Part shown: positions 26,770-35,080 of the stretch, one piece after another
How positions within the stretch are numbered: position 1 is the first letter of the stretch
How the letters are laid out: each line of letters opens with the position of its first letter
Source of the DNA: Bacillota bacterium
Lineage (GTDB): Bacteria; Bacillota; Clostridia; Clostridiales; Clostridiaceae
Length of the DNA: 48,660 bases
Direction of reading: 5' to 3'
Assembly (NCBI GenBank): GCA_023451395.1
Contig: JAEXZL010000142.1
Span: 1 to 48,660, forward strand
Notes under the pieces: generated by a model
Seen by the model: only the letters and a program-made list of their open reading frames with translations
Databases searched by the model: none
Told to the model about the DNA's origin: nothing
Position numbers and translations under genes: made by a program

Positions 26770-27900
26770 CTAAAAGGTTATATACTCTGAAAGGAGCATA
26801 TAGAAGTTGTCAAGCTTTTTGTTAGTCTTTTCATCATCTAAAGTGGTGAGCTTAATTGATTTTTTAGATATCTCTGTAAATATTCCTTCAAGCTTAGCCT
26901 TATCATTTTTACCAGTGGTCTTACCTTCTAAGTATGCCTTTGCATATTCAACTCCACCTTCTACGAAGAGCATATTTACTGGTACAGGCCAAGTAGAGAA
27001 TCTTCCTTCTCCACCCTTCTCCTTTATCTTCTTTCCTACTTCATCAACTACAAAATCAATATCCCCTTTCTTGTCATCAGGGATTTTTATTCCTAATGCT
27101 CCAGGGAACCCATGATAAGGAGATGGACAACACTGCTGGGGCATTATAGCTCCTTGCTCTAAAACAGCTTTAATCAAAGGCTCTTGCATTGAGCAGTTAG
27201 TACTAAAGAAGGCAGTATCCTTTCCAAGCTCCTGAACCTTTCTTGGAACATCTTCTAGAATAAACTGCTGAGCACCAGATACACCAGCATCTCCCGTTGG
27301 GTCCGGTGCAGTCGCGTCAATAAACTCTAAGCCTAATTTTTCACAGGTTTCCTTCAATAAATCTCTTCTCATTGCCAGCATCTGATAGGACATATGTCTT
27401 GGGAAGGAGTAGTGAACGAATTTCTTAGCCCCTAATTTTTTTGCCTGCTCAATAATGACTGTTCCCATTCCTAATTCATCAGCCTGAAGTACTACATCAG
27501 CCTTGGATGCAATCATATCTGGATCCTCTCCTGGAACTCCTGCAACAAATAGCATTTCTGGTCTTTTTTCTCTAACCTTATCAATGGCAGCAGAAGCACC
27601 TGGGATTGCTTGAACAAATACAATAGCTTTAACCTCTGGATCTGCAGCAAGGCTTAAGGCATTTGCTATGGTAGTTTCCTGCTCCTTTGTAAAATTATCC
27701 GGATAGGTTTGAAGAACAATCATATCCCCATACTTTGCTTTTACCTTTTCCGCTGCTCTATATTCCTCTTCATTCTGAGATACTGTTCCCGTTAACACTC
27801 CTATTTTAAAGGAACTACTTTTATTACCCTCTTTTTTACATCCAGTCATTCCAAAAATAACTAACCCCGATAATAACATTGCTAATATCCTTTTAAACAT
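26770..27900 (-). CDS. DUF3798 substrate-binding lipoprotein of the ABC importer
   Basis: About 376 residues. The N-terminus MFKRILAMLLSGLVIFGMTGC is a lipoprotein signal with Cys21 as the lipidated residue, followed by a Ser/Lys linker and a periplasmic-binding-type fold (FKIGVLTGTVSQNEEEYRAA). It resembles the DUF3798 family, whose ligands are not known. A GTG five codons upstream overlaps the GAGGGGG ribosome site, so the ATG is preferred. It is first in the importer operon and divergent from a large sensor kinase gene. Confidence 0.82.
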   Translation of the reverse strand: MFKRILAMLLSGLVIFGMTGCKKEGNKSSSFKIGVLTGTVSQNEEEYRAAEKVKAKYGDMIVLQTYPDNFTKEQETTIANALSLAADPEVKAIVFVQAIPGASAAIDKVREKRPEMLFVAGVPGEDPDMIASKADVVLQADELGMGTVIIEQAKKLGAKKFVHYSFPRHMSYQMLAMRRDLLKETCEKLGLEFIDATAPDPTGDAGVSGAQQFILEDVPRKVQELGKDTAFFSTNCSMQEPLIKAVLEQGAIMPQQCCPSPYHGFPGALGIKIPDDKKGDIDFVVDEVGKKIKEKGGEGRFSTWPVPVNMLFVEGGVEYAKAYLEGKTTGKNDKAKLEGIFTEISKKSIKLTTLDDEKTNKKLDNFYMLLSEYITF

Positions 27901-28120
27901 CTTATACCCCCTCACAGTGATTAATTATTCACCTTTTTATTTAGTTAATAATATTATCAAAGGAAGTATATTATTCATAAATATTTAATATTATTTTTAT
28001 CTTCACCCTTAATCCGATTTTCTTTCAAAATAACATATACAAAATTTAACATCAAATCTATACTTATTTTAGGATATTATGTTAAAATTATCCTTGTGAA
28101 CATTTAATGGGGTGGGAATA

Positions 28121-31045
28121 ATGAAGATTAAGATAAGTAAAAATAAAAAAATGTATTTACTTTTTATTGCGTCCATTATTATTTTTGTTGCTTTATATAG
28201 TAGAGTTATAAGCTATATATATGCAGGAAGTGTAAATCCCTCTTTCTCTATGGCAGAGCTAATTGAATCCATGGGAAAAGAATGGTTTTTAAAACATTTC
28301 AACATCTTAGGGATGTTTATTCTTTCTGATACGCATTTATTAGGAAATTTAGATCATTTTGAGGTGATGCTTTATGCTCTTTTAATTGGAATATCAATTA
28401 TAATGTGCATTTATAACCTTACTTTTTATGGAAAGAAAAAAGAAGAAAAGCATGCTCTATTAATTGGTCTTTTCTGTATCATAGTGATTTTAAGACAGAT
28501 TCTCTCTGATAAAATATTAGTAGGAGATTTTTCATGGATACTTCATTTTAGACTTTATTTCTTATCTTACTTAACTTATTTACCTATTTATATAATGTAC
28601 TTGGATAAGCTCTATCCAAGTCTTATAAGTCCCTTGATGATTAAAATAAATAAAATATCCTTAGGACTATATTCCATATTAATACTTCTTTCTCCCTTGC
28701 AGCTTCACTCAGCTTTTTTCATCCTTTTTCAGCTTATTATCACTATGCTTATGGCCTATAGTCTTTTTAGACTTATAAACAAGGCCTTCAGAGAGTTCAA
28801 TGAATATTCCTTAGTTACCATAAATACTCTGCTGCTTTTCCTTACAAGTATCTTTGATTTTATAAATAAATACCTGATTCACAGCAGTTTACCTATAGGT
28901 AGCTTAGGGCTTTTATTTTTCTTTATAATAGAAAGCTATCATCTGGCAGATAAATATGCAGAAAGCTTCAAAAATGTAGAAGGATTATCAGAAAGGTTAA
29001 AAAGGAATAACCTATTAAAGGATGATTTCCTCACCTATATTTCAAAGGAACTAAAATCTCCCATGAGCAGTATAATTGGACTTACAGAATCCATTGTTTC
29101 TGAAGATAACCCTCTAAGCTCAGAACAGCTTCTAAATACAAAGCTCATTAATTATAGTGCAGTACAACTTTATCGCCTTGTAGACGATATGCTGGATTTT
29201 TCTAAGCTAAATAGTAACAATATAGTACTGGATAATCATCCAGTAGATCTTAAACAACTAACAGATATAATTATTTTAATTACTAAAAGCTCTTTGCAAA
29301 ATAAAAATGTAAGTATTATAAATAATATCTCATCAGAGCTTCCTTTAATTTATGGGGATATAAATAGACTTCAACAGATAATAACCAATCTCTTAGATAG
29401 CTCCCTTAGACTCCTTACTCAGGGTACAATAATATTCTCCGCCACTCTTAAGGATAATATGGCAGTTATAACCTTAGAGGATGATGGCAGCGGCATACCC
29501 TTTTGGAAGCTGAACAACATTTTTAATGCCTATAAGATCAATGATGAAAATGGAGTATCCTCAAATCTCAGCTTAAATCTTACAAAGAAGCTTATTGAGC
29601 TTCATGGTGGAACCATAGAAATATCCTCCTCCTTAGGTAAAGGAAGCACCATTAGCTTCACCCTTCCTATATGCGGGGAAGAGGAAGGTGAATTTAGTAT
29701 CAGTACAAAAACCATGGATAATCTATTAAAAAATTATAAAGTTAATAACAGTAAGGATTCTATATATACAAATGAAGCAGAAAGTCAAAACATATTAATA
29801 ATAGATAATGATCCTGCAGGCAGAAAGCTTCTAGAGCATTATCTTATTCAAGAGGGCTATCGTACCATTGCTGTTTCTTCAGGAAAAGAAGGTATGGCAG
29901 TAATAGATAATATAAAAGATTTAGACCTTGTGATTGTAAATTTATTTATGCCGGATATTTTGGGCTATGATTTATGTTCATTAATAAGAAAGAAAAAAAA
30001 CACTTATGATCTTCCCATACTTATGTTAACCTCCAATAGTAAGTCTCAAGGGCTTATTCTATCCTTTGAATCTGGAGCTAATGATTACCTCATAAGACCA
30101 GCGGATAAAACAGAACTTTTAGCAAGAGTTAGAACTTTGCTGGCTCTTAAAGAATATTCAAAGGAAACCTCCTATTTATATAATCAAATAAACTACACTA
30201 CTCAAAAAATGGCAGATCTCACTGATGATATGAAAAAGGTTAAAGAATTGGATAAGCTAAAAACAGAGTTCTTTTCAAACATTTCTCATGAGCTAAAAAC
30301 TCCTTTGAATGTTATTTGGACAAGTGTTCAGCTATTAAACTCACTTAACCTTCAGGATATTGAGCCAAAGATAAGCATAAATAAATACCTATCAATTATG
30401 AATCAAAATTGCCTGAGACTTATTAGGCTCATAAACAATATCATAGATATTACTAAAATTGACGGTGATTATCTTCATATAGATCCTACTAATGAAGATA
30501 TAGTATATGTTGTTGAGGAAATAGTAACCTCTGTGGTAAGCTATGCTGAAGCTCAGGGACAAAATCTAATTTTTGATACAGAGGTGGAGGAAAGACTCAT
30601 GTCCTTTGATCAAGAAAAGATTGAAAGGATTTTACTAAACCTTCTATCAAATGCCATAAAATTCACTCCCAAGGGTGGCACTATAGAGGTTTTATTTAAG
30701 GATTTTAATGATTACGTAAGAATAATAGTAAAAGATAATGGTATAGGTATACCTAAGGATAAGATTGGTCTTATATTTGATAGATTTAATCAGGTAGACA
30801 AGTCCCTCTCAAGAAAAAGAGAAGGCTCCGGCATAGGTCTTTCTTTGGTTAAATCCCTAGTAGCACTTCATGGAGGTACAATAAAAGCAGAAAGTGAATA
30901 TGGTATTGGTTCTTCCTTTATTATTGATCTCCCAGTAAAAATAGAAGAAAGCAGCGATATAAGCACACTCTATGATAAACTAATTCCCACATCTAATAAG
31001 ATCGATAAAATAAACATTGAATTTTCCGATATTTATTCCTATTAA
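28121..31045 (+). CDS. Multi-domain sensor histidine kinase with inactive-looking first kinase and receiver
   Basis: A membrane kinase of about 974 residues. Order: a signal-anchor helix and extracellular stretch, seven or so transmembrane helices (about 80-275), a first HisKA/HATPase module (about 295-520), a receiver (about 555-675), a coiled linker, and a second HisKA/HATPase module (about 710-950). In module 1 the phospho-accepting His is replaced by Lys309 (SKELKSP) and the N-box is altered (NLLDSSLRL). In the receiver the phospho-accepting Asp is Asn607 (VIVNLFMP) and the conserved Lys is Arg (DYLIRP). Module 2 is intact: His723 in SHELKTP, NLLSNAIKF, DNGIGIP, GSGIGLSL. A GTG three codons earlier lies inside the ribosome site. 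No response regulator is nearby. Confidence 0.88.
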   Translation: MKIKISKNKKMYLLFIASIIIFVALYSRVISYIYAGSVNPSFSMAELIESMGKEWFLKHFNILGMFILSDTHLLGNLDHFEVMLYALLIGISIIMCIYNLTFYGKKKEEKHALLIGLFCIIVILRQILSDKILVGDFSWILHFRLYFLSYLTYLPIYIMYLDKLYPSLISPLMIKINKISLGLYSILILLSPLQLHSAFFILFQLIITMLMAYSLFRLINKAFREFNEYSLVTINTLLLFLTSIFDFINKYLIHSSLPIGSLGLLFFFIIESYHLADKYAESFKNVEGLSERLKRNNLLKDDFLTYISKELKSPMSSIIGLTESIVSEDNPLSSEQLLNTKLINYSAVQLYRLVDDMLDFSKLNSNNIVLDNHPVDLKQLTDIIILITKSSLQNKNVSIINNISSELPLIYGDINRLQQIITNLLDSSLRLLTQGTIIFSATLKDNMAVITLEDDGSGIPFWKLNNIFNAYKINDENGVSSNLSLNLTKKLIELHGGTIEISSSLGKGSTISFTLPICGEEEGEFSISTKTMDNLLKNYKVNNSKDSIYTNEAESQNILIIDNDPAGRKLLEHYLIQEGYRTIAVSSGKEGMAVIDNIKDLDLVIVNLFMPDILGYDLCSLIRKKKNTYDLPILMLTSNSKSQGLILSFESGANDYLIRPADKTELLARVRTLLALKEYSKETSYLYNQINYTTQKMADLTDDMKKVKELDKLKTEFFSNISHELKTPLNVIWTSVQLLNSLNLQDIEPKISINKYLSIMNQNCLRLIRLINNIIDITKIDGDYLHIDPTNEDIVYVVEEIVTSVVSYAEAQGQNLIFDTEVEERLMSFDQEKIERILLNLLSNAIKFTPKGGTIEVLFKDFNDYVRIIVKDNGIGIPKDKIGLIFDRFNQVDKSLSRKREGSGIGLSLVKSLVALHGGTIKAESEYGIGSSFIIDLPVKIEESSDISTLYDKLIPTSNKIDKINIEFSDIYSY

Positions 31046-31209
31046 AACTAGTTTTAAAGGCAAGTAAGAGATAAGGGCTTTTAAATGTGGCTAAAAAATA
31101 TGGTCAAGTATGTTAAGATATATATGTATTTATAATATTTCAATTATATGTTGCATAATTTGATTATAGATAATTGTTATATATGATGAATTAAAAGGGG
31201 GAATCATAT

Positions 31210-31665
31210 ATGAAATTTGATGAAAATTTAATAGAAACCTATTTAAGAAAGTGGCAGGATATTTTAAGATTAAGAGATTGGGATATAAAATATGAGATTG
31301 TTAATATAGAATGGCGTAAAACTGGTGATATAAAAATAGATATCACCGATAGAAAAGCCATATTAATGATAAATAATTATAACCCAAAGCAAACTAATCT
31401 AGAAGCCTTGATTATACATGAACTACTTCATTTAAAACTCTGGGGAATGGACCAAATGATTGAGCAACTTATATATTCCGTCTTCGGACAAGATGAAAAG
31501 GAACCAAAATTCGATTTTGCCTATAATCAATTTATGAATATATTAGAACCTACTGTTGAGGATTTGGCAAAAAGCTTTTTAATATTAGGTGGAGAAAATA
31601 AGGAAATTTCCTTTGGAAGAGTTCAGCAGCTTGTAGATGAAGAATTGCTTAAGGATGATCATTAA
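31210..31665 (+). CDS. Small putative zinc metallopeptidase (HExxH)
   Basis: A 151-residue cytosolic protein with HELLH at residues 70-74 in a helix preceded by NLEALII, the classical zinc-binding motif of metallopeptidases. No signal peptide or transmembrane segment is seen. The third ligand is not obvious; an acidic residue in the following helix is a candidate. The overall layout, a small N-terminal beta region then HExxH, recalls SprT-like or phage-type minimal proteases, but I do not recognise the exact family. A strong AAAGGGGG site precedes the ATG. Confidence 0.6.
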   Translation: MKFDENLIETYLRKWQDILRLRDWDIKYEIVNIEWRKTGDIKIDITDRKAILMINNYNPKQTNLEALIIHELLHLKLWGMDQMIEQLIYSVFGQDEKEPKFDFAYNQFMNILEPTVEDLAKSFLILGGENKEISFGRVQQLVDEELLKDDH

Positions 31666-31687
31666 TATTATAGTTGATTTTAAAGCA

Positions 31688-31736
31688 AGTAAAAGGTAAG
31701 AAGTAAAAAGTAAGAGGTAAGAACTAAGAGATAAGA
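31688..31736. repeat. Seven tandem 7-bp units, consensus RGTAAGA
   Basis: AGTAAAA, GGTAAGA, AGTAAAA, AGTAAGA, GGTAAGA, ACTAAGA, GATAAGA follow each other without interruption (49 bases), just after the metallopeptidase stop and before the terminator. A two-unit relative, AGTAAGA GATAAGG, lies at about 31063-31076 after the kinase gene, in a similar TTTTAAAGGCA context. Confidence 0.85.
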
Positions 31737-31774
31737 AAAAAAACTGCTCAGAGTAACTACTGAGCAGTTTTTTT
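31736..31774. terminator. Bidirectional terminator between metallopeptidase and aldehyde dehydrogenase
   Basis: ACTGCTCAG (31743-31751) pairs with CTGAGCAGT (31760-31768), flanked by seven As on the left and seven Ts on the right. It can end the plus-strand metallopeptidase gene and the minus-strand aldehyde dehydrogenase gene, whose stop codon it touches. Confidence 0.92.
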
Positions 31775-33146
31775 ATTTAAATATCTTTTTAAATAACTTT
31801 ATTTTATCTTTATAAGGAGGATATCTAAGATTTAGGTCTATTAGATTTCCTCTCTTTACTATTGCTCTTTCATGGGAAAAGGTTCTGAAGCTGTATTCTC
31901 CATGATAGCTGCCCATGCCGCTGTTTCCGACCCCTCCAAAGGGTAGTGTTTCTGATGCAACATGCATTATAGTATCATTAATACATCCCCCGCCTGAGGT
32001 AGTAGACTTTATTACCCTATCTGCTTTTGAATTATCCTTTGTAAAATAATAAAAGGCTAGGGGCTTTTCCCTCTCATTAATGAATGCAATTGCCTCATCC
32101 AAGGTGCTATATTCAAGTATTGGAAGTATTGGTCCAAAGATCTCTTCAGTCATAACCGGTGATGATAAATCTACTTCTGTTAAGGCTGTGGGAGCTATAT
32201 AAAGCCTATCCTTATTATAGCTGCCTCCCATTACAACACTTCCCTGAGGGATATAGCTTACTAGGGTATCAAATTGCTTTTCATCAATAATCTTTGGGTA
32301 ATCCTCGCTTAAAAGTGGGTCATTCCCATAAAACCTTTCTGTATGCTGCTTTAGTTTTGTAATGAATTCTTCCTTAAGCTCTGGTGGTAGAAGTACATAA
32401 TCTGGCGCTATGCAGGTCTGCCCTGCATTTATAAACTTTCCCCAGGCTATTCTTTTTGCCGCAAGGTTAATGTCACAATCCCTGTCAATAAGTGCCGGGC
32501 TCTTACCTCCAAGCTCTAAGGTAACGGGGGTTAAATGCTTTGCAGCAGCCTCCATTACAACCCTACCTACATTAACACTTCCTGTAAAGAAAATATAATC
32601 AAATCTTTCCTTTAATATAGCTGTGACCTCTTCTCTTCCTCCAAAAGGCTCAATAACAGAAACATATTCCTTTGGAAAAGCATCCTCTATAACCTTCATA
32701 AGAGCAAGAGTAGTTTCCTTAGAGGATTTTGAAGGCTTTATAATAGCACAGTTTCCAGCGGCTATTGCACCAACTAAGGGTGCCACATTTAGCTGAAAAG
32801 GATAATTAAAGGGACCAATTATTAGAGCTATTCCATAAGGCTCTTGATATATATAGCTCTTTGATGGCCAGTTAAATATAGGTGTTCTTACCCTTTTGAC
32901 CTTAGAGAGTCTTTTTATATTTTTGATAAAATAATCTATTTCCTGATAAACTATACCCACTTCTGTAGTCATAGCTTCTGCATAAGGCTTATTAAGATCT
33001 TTTTTTAGTGCCTCCAGGATATTTTCCTCATTAAGCTTAATATTATCCTTAAGCCTTTTCAGCATTTCAACTCTAAATTCTATATTCCTAGTTACTCCTG
33101 TAGAGAAATAGGCTCTCTGGTTACTTATTATCTCTTTAAAGTCCAT
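31773..33146 (-). CDS. Aldehyde dehydrogenase (class 3-like, NAD(P)+)
   Basis: A 457-residue enzyme oxidising aldehydes to acids. The motifs are EPYGIALIIGPFNYPFQL, the cofactor loop FFTGSVNVGR, the catalytic Glu in LELGGKSPAL and the catalytic Cys in NAGQTCIAPDY. The absence of a long N-terminal extension and the C-terminal basic FKKIFK helix are typical of the class 3/YwdH-like group that acts on medium or long-chain aldehydes. It is monocistronic, and GGAGATTGAGCC precedes the ATG. The true substrate cannot be read from sequence. Confidence 0.92.
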   Translation of the reverse strand: MDFKEIISNQRAYFSTGVTRNIEFRVEMLKRLKDNIKLNEENILEALKKDLNKPYAEAMTTEVGIVYQEIDYFIKNIKRLSKVKRVRTPIFNWPSKSYIYQEPYGIALIIGPFNYPFQLNVAPLVGAIAAGNCAIIKPSKSSKETTLALMKVIEDAFPKEYVSVIEPFGGREEVTAILKERFDYIFFTGSVNVGRVVMEAAAKHLTPVTLELGGKSPALIDRDCDINLAAKRIAWGKFINAGQTCIAPDYVLLPPELKEEFITKLKQHTERFYGNDPLLSEDYPKIIDEKQFDTLVSYIPQGSVVMGGSYNKDRLYIAPTALTEVDLSSPVMTEEIFGPILPILEYSTLDEAIAFINEREKPLAFYYFTKDNSKADRVIKSTTSGGGCINDTIMHVASETLPFGGVGNSGMGSYHGEYSFRTFSHERAIVKRGNLIDLNLRYPPYKDKIKLFKKIFK

Positions 33147-33222
33147 GGCTCAATCTCCTTCACTTTGTATATATAAATAATATAACATTTATATATCAAA
33201 GCAAAAAGAAAATTGAAATCTT

Positions 33223-33939
33223 TTAATTAACTTTTACAATTAATCCATCCTTAATATCCTTATAGGGTATTATAAATTCTGGATTTCCAGCTGCAAAGGG
33301 AGCTATGTCATAATTTTGAAAATATATAACAAGGCCTTCCTTACCAATATAAAAATCTTGGTTATCTCCTATTCCCTTAAAGGCGTTCTGAAAATAATTT
33401 TCTGGGTTTTTATTAATTTCAGAATTAATTATATTATTTATAGGAGTTTTAAAATCATACCCCTCTTTAAAAAGATCCTTAAGCATTAATCTTTTTCCCG
33501 TATTAAGATCATAGTTATAAGGAACTACAGAAGAAATCCCATGAGCTCCACCACTATATTGGTAGTATGTTACCCTTAAGCTCAATATATCTACTAGATT
33601 ATGTATAGTGTATTGTGTTAACACTTCAAAGGGTCTTACTTCAATCCCTGCAGACACTAGCTTCTCATAGCTTTTTCTGGCCTCCTCCCCTACCTGAGCC
33701 TTAAAATTTATCGCGTCATCAAAGAGAGTTTTATTTATTGACTCTTGAATTTTATTTCCTTCAGAAAGTCTCACTACTGGTATATTAAGCTCACTTTTAA
33801 GGTAGGGTGTTGTCTCCTTTAAAGTTTTAACTCCAATTTCTGCACTTATTCTATTGTCATTAATCCCCCTTGCAATCTCCACTTTTCCTATTATAATTAA
33901 TGCTGCTAAAAACAGTAAAAGTAGGCTAACCTTTTTCAC
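33223..33939 (-). CDS. DUF4163/DUF3298 secreted or membrane-anchored protein (RsiV-like ectodomain)
   Basis: About 238 residues: an N-terminal hydrophobic signal or anchor (KKVSLLLLFLAALIIIG), a DUF4163 region (about 40-130), and a DUF3298 region with the hallmark YSGGAHG and the segment FAAGNPEFIIPY. This pair of domains is the extracellular half of RsiV, the anti-sigma-V factor that binds lysozyme. Here there is no intracellular anti-sigma segment. Several in-frame GTGs exist; the third (MKKVSLL) is spaced best from the AAGGAG site. It is divergent from the SigI-C/RsgI fusion gene, 115 bases away. Confidence 0.78.
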   Translation of the reverse strand: MKKVSLLLLFLAALIIIGKVEIARGINDNRISAEIGVKTLKETTPYLKSELNIPVVRLSEGNKIQESINKTLFDDAINFKAQVGEEARKSYEKLVSAGIEVRPFEVLTQYTIHNLVDILSLRVTYYQYSGGAHGISSVVPYNYDLNTGKRLMLKDLFKEGYDFKTPINNIINSEINKNPENYFQNAFKGIGDNQDFYIGKEGLVIYFQNYDIAPFAAGNPEFIIPYKDIKDGLIVKVN

Positions 33940-34062
33940 AATCACCACTCTCCTTATTTGTCTATAGGAATATTATCTGTAAAAAATAATTATTTATATA
34001 TAAAAAATTATCAATAACACTTATAATATATTTTGAAGGGATAATGCTTTTGAGGTGAGCCT

Positions 34063-35064
34063 ATGAATTACGATTTTATACTTAACAAAAACAAATATAT
34101 TTTCTCCTCTGGCTCAGCAATGGAGCTAGTTAATGAAAAGGTAAAAGAAGAAAGGATAAAGGAAAGTTCTTTATTTATTAGAGATCTTAAGCTTTACTCT
34201 GTAAGCCTTAAAGAACTGACAAATGAGAGGCCAAGTTACAAGGAAAGAAACGAGCTTTTAAATATCGCTCTTAATCTTACTCATTCTAAGGGTCTGCTAA
34301 AGGAGCTTCTAAGCTTAAGAAAGCTTAATATTTCAAAGCTCAGTAAAGCTTCAGGCTATAATAGAAGATACCTGGAGAAATGGAGTGGATACATAATCGC
34401 CTATGTACTACTAGCTAACAACCCTAATTACCAGCATCTTCAAGATTACTTGAGCATTGCTGTTTCCACTCCTGAGTCTTCTGGATCTTTAATAGTAAAA
34501 GATAATTCTACAAAGAATCAAGGATTGGTAATAAAAGAGCATGCCAAGGGATCAATAATTCTAACCTCTCAGGGAGAATTTATATTTATAACTCCTGAAG
34601 AGAGAGGATATTTAGGGACTGTAGCTTTAGGAAGTAGAAAAAAAGAATTTAGTGATTATAAAAAGGCTTTTTGGGCAACAACTATAGCTGTACTTTTGAT
34701 ATTTATTTCCGGAATAATATATTACAATATGCCCAAAAGCACAGTTATAATCAGTCATGGGAGTAAATATACCATGACAATAAATAGCTTTGATAGGGTT
34801 ATCAGCACTACTGCTCCTAATCAAAACCTAAGAAAGATTGTAGATAATGCCGGTTTAAAAAATAAGGTTATTGATAAGGCCATGATACGCCTTTTGGATA
34901 CCTTAAGCAGTGAGGAGCTTTTGACTAAAGATAGTCCAATGACTATAATAATCTCTGGAGAAGGCTTAGAATATGAGGCCCTTACAGAAAGCAGAAATTA
35001 TTTAAAAGAAAAAGGAATAGTCACTAGTATAAATAATGCCGGAAAGGAATATAAAATAAATTAA
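34063..35064 (+). CDS. Fusion of SigI C-terminal domain with an RsgI-type anti-sigma factor
   Basis: 333 residues. Residues about 20-135 resemble the C-terminal promoter-binding domain of sigma factor SigI, including the segment KLSKASGYNRRYLEKWSGYI and its continuation up to LQDYL. Residues about 152-192 resemble the cytosolic anti-sigma domain RsgI_N (GLVIKEHAKGSIILTSQGEF). One transmembrane helix follows (203-222), then an external part (224-333) like the RsgI domain (STVIISHGSKYTMTINSFDRVIST). Sigma region 2, needed for core polymerase and -10 binding, is absent. GAGGTGAG precedes the ATG. The domain reading comes from recalled family patterns, not a search. It is followed 16 bases later by the RluF gene. 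Confidence 0.72.
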   Translation: MNYDFILNKNKYIFSSGSAMELVNEKVKEERIKESSLFIRDLKLYSVSLKELTNERPSYKERNELLNIALNLTHSKGLLKELLSLRKLNISKLSKASGYNRRYLEKWSGYIIAYVLLANNPNYQHLQDYLSIAVSTPESSGSLIVKDNSTKNQGLVIKEHAKGSIILTSQGEFIFITPEERGYLGTVALGSRKKEFSDYKKAFWATTIAVLLIFISGIIYYNMPKSTVIISHGSKYTMTINSFDRVISTTAPNQNLRKIVDNAGLKNKVIDKAMIRLLDTLSSEELLTKDSPMTIIISGEGLEYEALTESRNYLKEKGIVTSINNAGKEYKIN

Positions 35065-35080
35065 TGTAAGGAAAGAGTAT

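Noticed and set aside
31095..31145. 16-codon ORF between the kinase and metallopeptidase genes
   Set aside because: No ribosome site, very short, AT-driven composition.
31688..31736. CRISPR array
   Set aside because: Units are 7 bp and directly adjacent with no spacers; no cas genes in the window.
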